Shown here in pieces: positions 22,962-34,200 of a DNA stretch of 36,538 nt. The notes beneath the pieces are model-generated. The model worked only from the letters and a program-made list of their open reading frames with translations. It searched no databases and was not told the DNA's origin. How positions within the stretch are numbered: the stretch's first letter is position 1; each line of letters begins with the position of its first letter. Source of the stretch: Lachnospiraceae bacterium NK4A179 (lineage in GTDB: Bacteria > Bacillota > Clostridia > Lachnospirales > Lachnospiraceae); assembly GCA_000421045.1 (NCBI GenBank), contig ATWC01000033.1:1-36538 (forward strand). Reading direction: 5' to 3'. Both the position numbers and the translations under genes were made by a program.

Positions 22962-24143
22962 ATGAGTCTTATCGCACTTCTGACAAACAATGATGATGAT
23001 GTGTACTGCTTCAGGAAGGAACTGATAGAGGCACTGATAGATAACGGTTACCGGATGCTCATATCCTGTCCTTACGGAGAGAAGTTTGAGCTTCTTACAG
23101 ACATCGACTATCTCTATGATGATCCACCGATCGACAGGCGCGGCACGGATGTGAAGGCCGACCTGAAGCTTTTCTTTCATTATCTGAAGCTGTTTAAAAA
23201 GCACCGCCCGACGGCAGTGCTAGCCTATACCGCAAAACCGAATGTATATGGAAGCATCGCAGCGCATATGCTTGGCATCCCTGTTATCAACAATGTGACA
23301 GGCTTTGGCTCGGTGCTGAATGAAAGTGTGTTTAAGCAGAAGCTCATCATGACCATATTCAAATTTGCCTACAGGCAGTCCGACTGCATGATGTTCCAGA
23401 ACTCCACGAATATGAAGCTTGCGCTGGGGAGCGGCATGGTAACCGGGAAAAAGGGCTTTGGAAAAAAGAATGCATTAAATTATTTTCTGTATGGCGTGTA
23501 TGGCGGCAGCAGGCCTGTGCGGGGCAGGGATTATGTGCTTATCCCCGGCAGCGGCGTAAACACTGAGCGTTTTTCTTATCTTCCTTACCCTGCGGATGGA
23601 AAGATCGTATTTAACTATGTGGGCCGCATCCTGCACGATAAGGGAGTGGATGATTATATAGAAGCAGCAAAGATAATACATGCAAGGCATCCCGAGACCG
23701 AGTTCAATATGATGGGCTTCGTTGAACCTACGGAAGCTCATTACGAAAAAGAACTGGAGGAGCTGGGGAAAGAAGGCGTAGTTTACTACAGAGGAAGCCT
23801 TAAGGATGTGCGGCCGATGATAGCCCGCGCCCATGCACTGATCCATCCATCCACCTATGGCGAGGGCATGAGCAATGTGCTGCTTGAGAATGCTTCCAGC
23901 GGCAGGCCGGTCATAACCACCGACAATCCGGGATGCCGCGAGACTTTAAAGGATGGCGTCACGGGGCTTATGTATCACGGCGGGAATGTGGATGAACTGG
24001 TTGCAGCCATAGAAACCTTTCTTTCCATGAGCAATGAAGAACGTGAGAGGATGGGACGGCTTGGAAGGAAGCGGACGATAAAAAACTTCTCCAGGAAGAT
24101 AGTTATAGAAGCTTATCTTAATAAATTGGGAGAATTGAAATAA
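22962..24143 (+). CDS. GT4-type glycosyltransferase (PglA-like)
   Basis: A 393-residue GT-B glycosyltransferase that likely adds the second sugar to the lipid-linked intermediate made by the PglC-like enzyme. The C-terminal donor-site motif is HPSTYGEGMSNVLLEN (E-x7-E type), preceded by VGRILHDKGVDDYIEAA. N-terminal acceptor half has NVYGSIAAHMLGIPVINNVT as in PglA/WbpH relatives. An insert of about 30 residues (MVTGKKGFGKKNALNYFLYG) splits the two halves; whether it is usual in this subgroup is unknown. GAGG precedes the ATG. It is the last gene before a strong terminator. The order matches campylobacter pgl F-E-C-A function but without PglD. Confidence 0.9.
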   Translation: MSLIALLTNNDDDVYCFRKELIEALIDNGYRMLISCPYGEKFELLTDIDYLYDDPPIDRRGTDVKADLKLFFHYLKLFKKHRPTAVLAYTAKPNVYGSIAAHMLGIPVINNVTGFGSVLNESVFKQKLIMTIFKFAYRQSDCMMFQNSTNMKLALGSGMVTGKKGFGKKNALNYFLYGVYGGSRPVRGRDYVLIPGSGVNTERFSYLPYPADGKIVFNYVGRILHDKGVDDYIEAAKIIHARHPETEFNMMGFVEPTEAHYEKELEELGKEGVVYYRGSLKDVRPMIARAHALIHPSTYGEGMSNVLLENASSGRPVITTDNPGCRETLKDGVTGLMYHGGNVDELVAAIETFLSMSNEERERMGRLGRKRTIKNFSRKIVIEAYLNKLGELK

Positions 24144-24186
24144 TAAATATCCGGAGAAGTAAAGCGGTTTTGAATAGATGTATTAA

Positions 24187-24223
24187 AAATAAAGACCACG
24201 GGATGCCTCGTGGCCTTTATTTT
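24187..24223. terminator. Bidirectional terminator after the glycan operon
   Basis: AAATAAAGACCACG and CGTGGCCTTTATTTT form a stem of about 12 bp with one mismatch around an 8-base loop, with T-rich and A-rich flanks serving both directions. It lies between the convergent glycosyltransferase and aquaporin genes. Confidence 0.88.
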
Positions 24224-24267
24224 ACTCCCGCGAAGAATTCGCCGGTTTAATACTGTATTGATCGTTA

Positions 24268-24969
24268 TTATTTCTCAGCAGTCAGGTACTTGTGAACACA
24301 TGCTGCACATGCCGCACCTGCAAGAGGAGCTACGATAAAGATCCAGAGTGAGATGAGCGGGTCCATAGTGCCGCTAAAGAGGGCTGCAAAGACCGCAGGA
24401 GCGATGCTTCTTGCCGGATTGACCGATGTGCCTGTAAGGCCGATGCCAAGGACGTGAACGAGTGTAAGTGTCAGACCTATAATAAGGCCACCGAATGAGC
24501 CGTGAGCAAATTTCTTTGATGTGACACCCAGAATGCACAGCACGAAAATGAAAGTAAGCACCAGTTCAACGATGAATCCCGCAACAATGCTGCCGCTCAC
24601 GCCATCCAGGCCGTTGGCACCAAAGCCTCCTGTCTGGTCGGTAACCATGCCGGCCTCAAAGATGATGGCCAAAAGTCCGCTTCCGGCAAAGGCTCCGAGT
24701 ACCTGTGATACGCAGTAGCCGACAAATTCCTTTGCGCTGATGCCGCCTGTCATGAATACGGCAAGTGAAACCGCAGGGTTAACATGTGCCCCCGAGATGT
24801 TGCCGATAGAATAGGCAACTCCTACGATAGAGAGGCCGAAAGCCAGTGCGGTGAGCGCATAGCCCGATCCCTCTGAACTACAGCCTACAAGCATTGCTGT
24901 TCCGCAGCCGATGAAAACCAGCACGCAGGTGCCGATGAACTCGGCAATGTACTTTTTGATTGATTCCAT
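24268..24969 (-). CDS. aqpZ: Aquaporin-type MIP channel
   Basis: A 233-residue six-helix channel for water or small solutes. Both pore-lining motifs are intact: SGAHVNPAVS and TGTSVNPARS. Length and the residues around the NPA boxes favour an aquaporin Z-type over the longer glycerol facilitator GlpF, although selectivity cannot be settled by eye. The start at 24969 (MESIKKYIAEFIG) follows AGGGGATC; an in-frame ATG at 25011 lacks an RBS. It has its own promoter and stands alone between the glycan operon terminator and the giant gene. Confidence 0.92.
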   Translation of the reverse strand: MESIKKYIAEFIGTCVLVFIGCGTAMLVGCSSEGSGYALTALAFGLSIVGVAYSIGNISGAHVNPAVSLAVFMTGGISAKEFVGYCVSQVLGAFAGSGLLAIIFEAGMVTDQTGGFGANGLDGVSGSIVAGFIVELVLTFIFVLCILGVTSKKFAHGSFGGLIIGLTLTLVHVLGIGLTGTSVNPARSIAPAVFAALFSGTMDPLISLWIFIVAPLAGAACAACVHKYLTAEK

Positions 24970-25013
24970 GATGATCCCCTTTCGTATTAATAATATGAAG
25001 TAATACTGCACTG

Positions 25014-25042
25014 ATTTTAATACATTTACATAAAACTTTCAA
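25014..25042 (-). promoter_or_regulatory. Promoter of the aquaporin gene
   Basis: On the minus strand TTGAAA (25042-25037), a 17-base spacer and TAAAAT (25019-25014) form a reasonable sigma-A match, 44 bases before the ATG at 24969. Confidence 0.5.
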
Positions 25043-25117
25043 AAAAATAGGGATTGTATCAAAATAAGTACAAATGCAATAAAAGCGCGAGCTGAGGAAT
25101 TACAGTATTGTGTGTCC

Positions 25118-25132
25118 AATTTGTTACAAATT
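25118..25132. promoter_or_regulatory. Short operator-like palindrome upstream of the giant gene
   Basis: AATTTGT (25118-25124), T, ACAAATT (25126-25132) is a perfect 7-bp inverted repeat ending 13 bases before the likely -35 of the giant gene, with AAATTTGTTAAAT continuing the pattern. It may bind a dimeric regulator; such AT-rich palindromes also arise by chance. Confidence 0.35.
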
Positions 25133-25145
25133 TGTTAAATGTGCC

Positions 25146-25175
25146 TTGCCATAGTTGTACGAGTTGTGATACACT
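25146..25175 (+). promoter_or_regulatory. Probable promoter of the giant gene
   Basis: TTGCCA (25146-25151), an 18-base spacer and an extended -10 (TGATACACT, hexamer 25170-25175). This leaves a leader of about 55 bases with a strong AAAGGAG just before the ATG at 25238. Confidence 0.5.
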
Positions 25176-25237
25176 ATCTTACGATTGCCGGGATACCCGG
25201 CTTAATTTGCTATCCAAAAAAGGGAAAGGAGAAACAG

Positions 25238-28200
25238 ATGAAAGCGAAACTGAAGGATCTACTCAGACGCGCGCTGGTCGGACTGTTATCAGTATCAATG
25301 ATAGCAGCGGATCTTCCTGTCGCAGTTTTCGCAGCTGAGCCCACAGAGGCAACTGCTGTAGAAGCTACTGCTACTGAAGAAACAACCGCCGCAACTGAGG
25401 CTGTCGCAACTGAAGCCGCTGCAACGGAAGCTGTTGAAGCTACCGAAGCCGTCGTAACAGAAGCAACAGCAACAGAAGCTGTTGAAGTTGAAGCAACTGA
25501 AGCAGCAGAGCCTACTGAAGCAGTTGAAGCTGAAACAGTTGAAGAAACTGATGAAGCCGATGCTGACAAAGAGGCCAAAGAAGAGGTGAAGGCCGAGGAG
25601 ACATTTGATGCCTACGGTAATAATCCCAAATGGGATACCTATTTCCTCACCTTTAACTTCGGAGAGGGCGACGATGCTAAGGCAGCCTTTGAGTCCATGT
25701 CAAAGAATGGTATCACTGCCGGCACACAGCTTACAGACGCTAAGTCCGATGCTGTAACTGTTAATAAGAGAGATGAGAAGGATACAACCACCTTCGGCGT
25801 GCCTGTAAATGGAACAGGGGTTTACTGGCTTGAGTATGCCGTTTCGGTAAACGTTGCATACAGACAGTCCATCTCTGAAAACGGTTTTACCGGTCTCTTA
25901 CATGTAGACGGATTTAAGTTTGATGGCGACAAGTATTTCGAAATAGATCCGGGCATTGGTTATTGGGATTTTTCAAAGGCAAGTATGTATATTTATGCCC
26001 AGAAAAACTCAAGAACTGATATTGCTGACGATAAACATTATACTTTCTATTATTCTGGTGCAAAACCGTATGTTGCAGAACCGTATGTTAGAGAGCTTTA
26101 TCTTGGTAACGGTTCATCAGATGACAACATCAAATTTGAAGTTGCATATGCTAGTCCTCTTGTAACAATCCAGGATGCAAACGGTCATGATGTACCCAAG
26201 TATCAGCCTGTATGGTATACGGTTGGCGGTAAGACTGAATTTAAGTTTGCTAACTCGTACAATGAGTTCTGGTTGAGAGTAAGCGGATTCCAGAATGATC
26301 TTAGTGCATATTCATTACCTACAGCACATGATGCTTATATGGTTGAAGAGAATAAGGATCAGAAGTACTACATCTATCATTATACTTATTCCTCTAACTT
26401 TGCTGATTTTATTGTAGGCGATGCAAAGAAGGCGCCTTTCTATACCTTCAATGTACACAATGCAGGATCAGTTCCCATTGCATTCCAGTATAAGACAAAG
26501 GTTGATGGCACTCTTACAAAGCTTGCAGAGATCCCTGCAGGCGGTCAGCTGAATTCATTCACTGTTAACAGCTTTGAGATCGATCAGTACGGCATTTCTT
26601 TCAATGCTTCTGCTACCGATCATGCTTATTACAAGTGGGCTGTTAAGAACGAGGCAAATCTTTTCACAAATGCTACTAAGCAGAAGACGGATGAAAAGGC
26701 CCTTGCGGATATTAATCTTACTAAACTTAAGAAAAACGCATATACTGAGAAAAAGGGCTCCGGTGAGAACGAAGAATATGTGATCGACATCTGGCTCAAG
26801 GAAGCTCCTGAGTTTGATGCTCTTTATGCGTTTACCGGATTCGATTACAATAATGATGCAGTATACGTATCAAACGATCCTGAACTTCTCAGAGGCGATA
26901 TGTATGAAGTGGCCGCAAGAGAAGGTACAACAGGCAGTAAGAAGTTTGTATATGATGTAACAGACAATAGAATAAATTGGACACTTTCTGCAGGTGAGAA
27001 GATTTATGTCCGTATGTTTAATCGTAACGGATCTCACTTCTCTGCTGAACTTGCTACACTTGCATCAAAGGAAAGTGAAGTAAATCTTAGTCCTGACAAC
27101 GTATATTATTCAGTATCAGAGAATTCAGATGCTGATGTTGTACGTAAGAACACAGAGCTTATTGCTTTAGGCGACGATATCTACAGTCTTGAGTTCAAGT
27201 CTGCATCCACAAAGGGTATGACAGACAAGGCTTTAGGCATAACTGTTAAAAAGGTATCTGCAGTACATGCACTTAAAGTTAATGTAGATGATGGTGTTGC
27301 AGGGATTGCTTATGGTTTTGCAGAGACAGTTAACGGGAAAGAAAGATTCTATACCCTCAAAGGCATAGGCGATAAGGATGACGCATATTTCCGTGTTGCG
27401 CTTAATCCTGGTTACAAGATCGTATCCGTTAAAAATGCTGAATATGTTTCTAATTATGGCGGATATAGAGTTGAAGCACTCACCAGCGATGCAGAAGTAA
27501 CTGTAGTTACTGCAAAGGACAATGCTTCAACCGTAAGTATCAACTTCGCAATGGCACCCAGCATGGATGCTGAGGCTGCAAAGGCTATAAGTGTTTACAG
27601 AGTAACTGAAGGCACATATAGCGCTGACAATAGTTCTAATTATTCATATATTGGCGAGTATAAGCTCGGAACAACATATGGGTTCACATCAGGCCAGAAG
27701 CTTGTATTCGTTCTTGATGATACAGACTATCGTATTTCAAAGTTTTATGCTGAAGATTTTGATGCTGATCTGACAAATGCATTAGCATGGGATAATGCAA
27801 ATAAAACATATACATATACAGTTCCCACTATTGCAGACAGCTCTTTTGACACAACAGATGGTGCTGTAAACAATGTATATATCTATGTTAAGAAAGTAAA
27901 TGATTACTCACGGACATATACATTTACAGGCGATCTTGATCATGTAGCAATCTATACAGATGAGCAGGGCGATCACCTCTACAATGACAAGATCGAGCAG
28001 AATTCGTACACAACTACGGATGCTCCATTTAACTTTATTGTTATCCCTGATCCCGGATATGTTCTTGTTCGTAACAAGATAACCGGTGTTGCAAATAAAA
28101 ATGCAGATATATTTACAGCAAATAGTGACACTATTAACATCTCTGCAGTGTATAACAGGGAAGTAAAAGCAATAAAGAGCTTCAAGATCAAGACTGATGG

Positions 28201-31200
28201 TACTATCGAAGATATCACCATCGACGGTGGCAATATTGAAGTTACAAGGGTTGATAAGAACAACTTTGTAGTAAATATGACATCGTACGAAATTGGTGGT
28301 AGTGCTATCACTCACTATATGATGTTCAAGTATGATGATAAGGAGATTGATCATCTGAACATCGTAGAGCCTCATGCTGCAGTGGATGAGGAGACAGTGA
28401 TCAGATATAACCTTGCTAATGGACCCTATCCGTTAAAGGTAACTGATGTATGGGAAGGCGGCACAATGAATATCAGTGCTGACTTTGGATTCTCACAGAA
28501 TCCTTCTCAGAACCTTGAAAAGAATTTCTACGGAATTTCTATCTTTAACGAAGATGCTCTTAGCGTTTTCGGACGCAATGATATTTACCTTCGTAAGCAT
28601 GATGACAAGGATTCAAAGGTTGAGTTCACACTCAGCGGTGACTATGCAAGATATGCATCAGTAAGCTGGGATAATACAAAGGATCCTCGTCCTGTTTATG
28701 ACCTTGTTGTAAAGAGAATCGATACAAAGGTAAACGAGCTGGCACTTTATAGAGAAGATGGTTCCACAGTTGATTACATTGTAGACGATGACGGAAATTT
28801 TGTTTTTGAAGATATTGATCTTGGAAATGGATGGACAGCTGAGAGAACATTCGATATGTATGTTCTTAAGTTATTCAGACATATCCCAGGTCAGACATTC
28901 AGAACCTATGGTGATGTTAAGCTCACATTCTGGACTGTAGAGAATGGTCAGAAGGTAAGACTTACAGATCCGTATCTCGTAACAGCTAATGAAACAGAAA
29001 CCAACGGATCATTCTATAGGATAACAGGCTTTACAGGTTCTTATACTGTTGAAGCTAAGTCAGAGAGTGGTCTGGTACTTAAGGGCTTTGCTGATGCAGA
29101 GCAGCATGAAAAGTACTCAACCAAGCCTGAGGAGTTTGCAATAACACCTCTTGCATCCTTCAGCGTAGCTGACGGAAAAGCTGATGCAGAGTATTACGGA
29201 TTTATGCAGCCTTACTTTAAGGTATGGCTTTCAGCAGATGATAGCGTTTCACAGTTAGTAACAAATGGTGGAAGCGTAAACGGAATACCTGCAGGAACAG
29301 AGTACAAGATCCAGTACTTCAATGGATTTGGAGAGAAATTTACAAGTGCTGCAGAAATACCTGCTTCACTTTCAGGCGGCATGACACAGGGTAAGGATAT
29401 CTTCAGTGATCATGTTGGTCTGGCAACAGTATTCATCGATCAGGTTGATGCCGGAAAGACTCTTACATATCAGTACAAGCTTGATAAGGGTAATACGGAA
29501 TTCTTCCCTGACGGATCAATAAAGATCACAACTGCTTCTGCAGCTGATACACAGTACAGCCTTACAACCAAGGTTGATACAGTTTCAAGCTGTGAGATAA
29601 AGACACCTGAAATTGTTAATCCTGACAGTGTGACTCTTAAGTATGATCCTCTTAAGATTGATGGAACAACCGATGATCCTAAGACGTACAACGAGGATAC
29701 CGGTAAATATGAAAAATACACAAGAGTAGATCAGATATATGAGAATAAAGGAAAAGCACAGATTCTCACATATCCTACAACAGATGCAGCTTACAAGACA
29801 CAGGAAACAAGCGTTTCCATGAACGTAAATGGTGTTACGGTAGGTAACATTAAGGTTACCATCGCACCTCCTGAAATGAACGGTAAGACACTTGCTCTTA
29901 ATGCTGATAAGCTTAAGGCAACCACAACAGGTGATAAGCTTTCGATCGTAGTTCCCACTCCTGAGGAGCTTGGCTTCAAGGTTGATGAGACTGTTGTTGG
30001 TCGTGTTTACTGGAAAGTTACAATAAAGGGTGATGTAGATAACACCGGATACAATACTCAGTACTTCAATTACTATAAGCTTAATGGCGGTGCCTATGAG
30101 CTTGATGAGAATGGTCGTCGTGTACCTGTAACATCAGTTCTTGTATCACATCTGAATGCTGCACAGGAGTATAAGTTTACACTCCAGCTGGTACAGACAG
30201 GTTCAGGAACAGCAATTGCTCCTGAATACAATACTGATGATTCAGCGATCACCGAGGCTACTGTATTCTCAACAACATTAGCACCCGATGATCAGTGGTT
30301 CACAGTAAAGACAAAGACAGAGTACTATGCAACAAAGCTTAAGCTTTCAAAGAAGTCTGCTACTATCTACACAGGTCAGCAGGATCTGTATGTCTGCGAT
30401 GTAACTCTTCCTGAAAAGGAACTGGTTTCAGAGACTCTTGATGTAGACAGAGTAGTACAGTTAGCTCAGGTTGGTACAACCGGAAGCAGAGTTTATACAG
30501 ATGAAGGCTGGATCAAAGCAGAAGTAAGAGATGGAAAGCTTTATCTTTCTGTAGATTATGATTATGTTACTGAATGTCATGCCGGCAAGTATACAATGGA
30601 AGTAAGGACAAAGCGTCCTGATGACACATACTGGGCAACAGCAAGATTTAACCTTACTGTAAAGCAGGGCATACAGACAATAAATCTTAATCTCAAGAAT
30701 AAGATTTATGTTCCTTCAGGCAGCACAACCACATTAAAGGTTAAGCCGACATTTAATGAATTAAGTACAAAGATCTACTCAATGGAGAAGATCAATGATA
30801 CCTTAAGCGGCACAGATCTTTATAATTTTGCAGGTCCTGTTCTTAATAAAGATCTTAAGGCTGATCCTAAGGTTAGAGATTTCACATGTATTACAGCACC
30901 CGCAGCAAAGAAGCTTGACTGGGCAAATGCTCAGGTTGAGTATTTCAAGGTTGATGCAGTTGCTGATAAGGCAGGTCAGGAATACAGCGAAAGAGCAGGT
31001 AAAAATGGTCTCTGGCTTCCGTATGACGGACAGGGTGGTCCTTCCTTTAGCATTGCCAAGAATGGCACAATAAAAGTTAGCGGCTCAGGCGACAGTGAGA
31101 CCTGGTATCGTATCAAGGTTAAGGCAGCTGATTACAAGGATTCAAAGATCTACAGCTACTATAACAGTGAGTTCCAGGTTATCAGCAACGATGAGTATAA

Positions 31201-34200
31201 GGATGCAAAGCTTATAGTCATTGACGCAGCTGATACACATGTAAATGATAATGGTCTTGATGCGTACAGAGTACTTGGTACCTATGGCGACAAGAACAAG
31301 ATCACACTTAAGTCAACAGAACTTGATGCTGCAAAAGACATCAGAGTTGTTGTTGATAAGGATTCAAGCAGGAACTCGTTAGCTGCTGCTGATGGCGTAG
31401 CTCATGAATATGTTCCTATTGATTCACTTGCTTACAGCAGTCTTAATAACTTTAATATTGGTCTTGAGTTCAAGCCTGTTAAGAGCAAAGGATTCAATCT
31501 CAGCAAAGAGGGATTCTTTACTTACAAGCATGCTAAGGACAGCAAGAAGATCACAGCTACAACACTGAACGGAAGCCTTCAGAAGAAGCTTGATGCAACA
31601 ATAGCTATCGAGTATGAAGGACCTAAGTTCGGCCTTGAGATCCTCGATGAGGATGAAAAGGTTATCAACTACAAGAACGGCTCCAGCAACATGGGAGAAG
31701 ACAGATACAAGGGTGAGAATCAGGATGAAGTAGTTTACTACGGAACCGAAGCTGATTTCGTAGGTCTCAGACTTATGATCTACAACCCTGCAAACTCTAA
31801 GGAGGGTATCTGGACCAGATCCAACTTCAACGATCCTAATGGTGAGGCAAAGAACTTTACTATCACAGTTAAGGGTGGAAAGCTTCAGAAGCCTGTAGTT
31901 GAAAGGAATCTGATTCCCGGAAAGTATACAGCTTATGGTGTATACAAGAATGCATCCGTTTACTACCTGAATGTAAAGCCCAACAACAAGAATGGTGTCG
32001 CTACAATTACAGTTAAGAATAAGCTTGATAAGACATCAAAGACATACTATGTAACAAATAAGACCAAGCCCGGCACAGGAAAGGTAAAGGTTACTTCCAA
32101 CAGAAAGAACCTTCTTGACAAGGCCGGTGAGGATCAGACTATCACATTTAAGCCTTCAGGACTTGATGAAAGTCAGTCTCAGTATTATCTGAAGATAGAC
32201 AGAGTTCAGAAGAATGTTTACTCAGGTTCATATGAGCAGACAGGTAAGAAGGAATTCATCGACAAGACAGCTGACTATGGCTTCTCATATATTGAGTCTG
32301 CCGGCAGAGATGCACTTAAAGTTGATGAGCTCATTCCTGTTAAGCAGTCTGAAGGTTATGCATATGAGGCAAAGATTTCTGCCAATTGTTATGTATATCC
32401 CGGAAATTACAAGTATGTATTCACTTACGGAACTCTTGATGCAGAGGGTAACTTTGTACCTGCAACAAAGGCACAGAATTATATCATCAAGATCAAGGGT
32501 GACAAGACTACAAGCTTCAAGATCAAGACAAATTACAAGCTCGCAGCTCGTGATCAGTACAAGCTTGAAGTTGAAGGTAAGTCTAAGGGCGTTGAGTATG
32601 TTTCGGTTGACGAAGTACTCTATGCTAACGTAATGGGTAACAGCAACAAGTTTAAGGATCTCATAACCATAAACAAGAACAGTGGTCGTGCTCGGTGGGG
32701 ATACGGTAACTGGTACAATGGTAAGTACCATAATGATGCACTTGCTATTAATGCTTTTGCCGGTAATGGTAATGAATCTGAAGCAGATAATTACCTTACC
32801 ATCGGCCAGTTAAAGATTGATCTTTCAAAGATAACAAGCAAGGTTGATCTTACCGGTTACATCAAGTACACAGTTCACTATAAGGCAACTGGCTGGACCG
32901 GTGCTTATGATGAACAGAAGTATGCAAAGATCAAGATCACTCTTGGCAAGGATGAGGCTAAGACTGTTCGCAGATTCAAGGCTAAGTCAAATGGCGCAAT
33001 GATGAATCAGGATCTTACTCCGTTTGTAGGTTATATCGAGCTTACAGCCGGTGGCAAGCCTGTATCACTTAGCGACTATGTTGGTATTAAGAGTGATAAC
33101 GGAATCTTCACTTATGCTGAAGTAATGGATGTTGAAGCAGTAGAGAATGAACTTGGATTTGTCTGTGACGGAACCAAGAAGTATGTAAAGATTTACAGCT
33201 CTACTGATAAGGCAGTTCTCAGCAAGATCTTTGATCCTGTTAAGGCAGGCAAGCAGAAGATCAAGTCAGAGAATGTAACACTTTATGTTCTTCCTCAGGG
33301 CGGCAATATTTATTACAATGTTGTTGATGATCATTATTATGATGATACCGCTCAGATTCAGAAAGATAAGAATGCTACGATGGATTATGTATCCGAATAT
33401 GGCGTTCCTGTTAGCTGCAAGGTAAAGCTTGTTCCTGCAGCATCAGCAACAAAGGCACTCAGCCTTGTTGAGAAGAAAGTTCCTTCATGGGACGGCATGT
33501 TTACAGGCAAGACTTATAATACTTGGAACTATGAGAATGGTACCTGGTACGCATATGTTCCTGTAAAAGAAAATCTTGCAGTAAATGGTCATCTTGTAAC
33601 GATCAAGGCAAAGGATTGGTGTGATAATCCTAAGTATTCACAGTTCATGTCATTTGGTTATGACAACTCCTATAAGGACAAAGCTTATATGGTAGTTGCT
33701 ATCGGAGAAAATGAACTGAAGAAAGCTGTTGAGAAGAATGTAGTTAAGTATGGCGAGACAGCTGATGTGGCACTTAGTGTATACCTCGGAATAGAGCCGG
33801 GAGATGTTAAGAAGGATACCGAAGCCTCCATTAAGGATTGGACGATCAATGTAACACTTCCTGATCCTTATGCAGGTGTTGATCCTAACGCAGCAGCAGA
33901 AGCAATCGACAAGGATGTTAAGAAGCTTGCTGATGCAGCAGTCAACACAGATGCTAAGAGGGGCCAGCTTCTTGAGCTCATTGATATTGAGCTTGGTGAT
34001 GATGTTGCAGCTTATGAAGATGCAGTTGAAGATGCTATTCTTGAAAACATTTACGGTAATGTTGATGACTGGTCATACATTGTTGAAAGGAATTGGAATG
34101 GTAAGAGCGGTATAGTTCAGAATATCCGCACTAAGGAAAACGAGCTGATCGCTGCAGATTCAGCAACAAAGGTTGATGTAGCTTATGATTCAAGAAAGAA

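Noticed and set aside
25210-25578. Minus-strand Ser/Ala/Val-rich frame
   Set aside because: It is the complement of the Thr-Glu-Ala repeat of the giant gene and only reflects low complexity.
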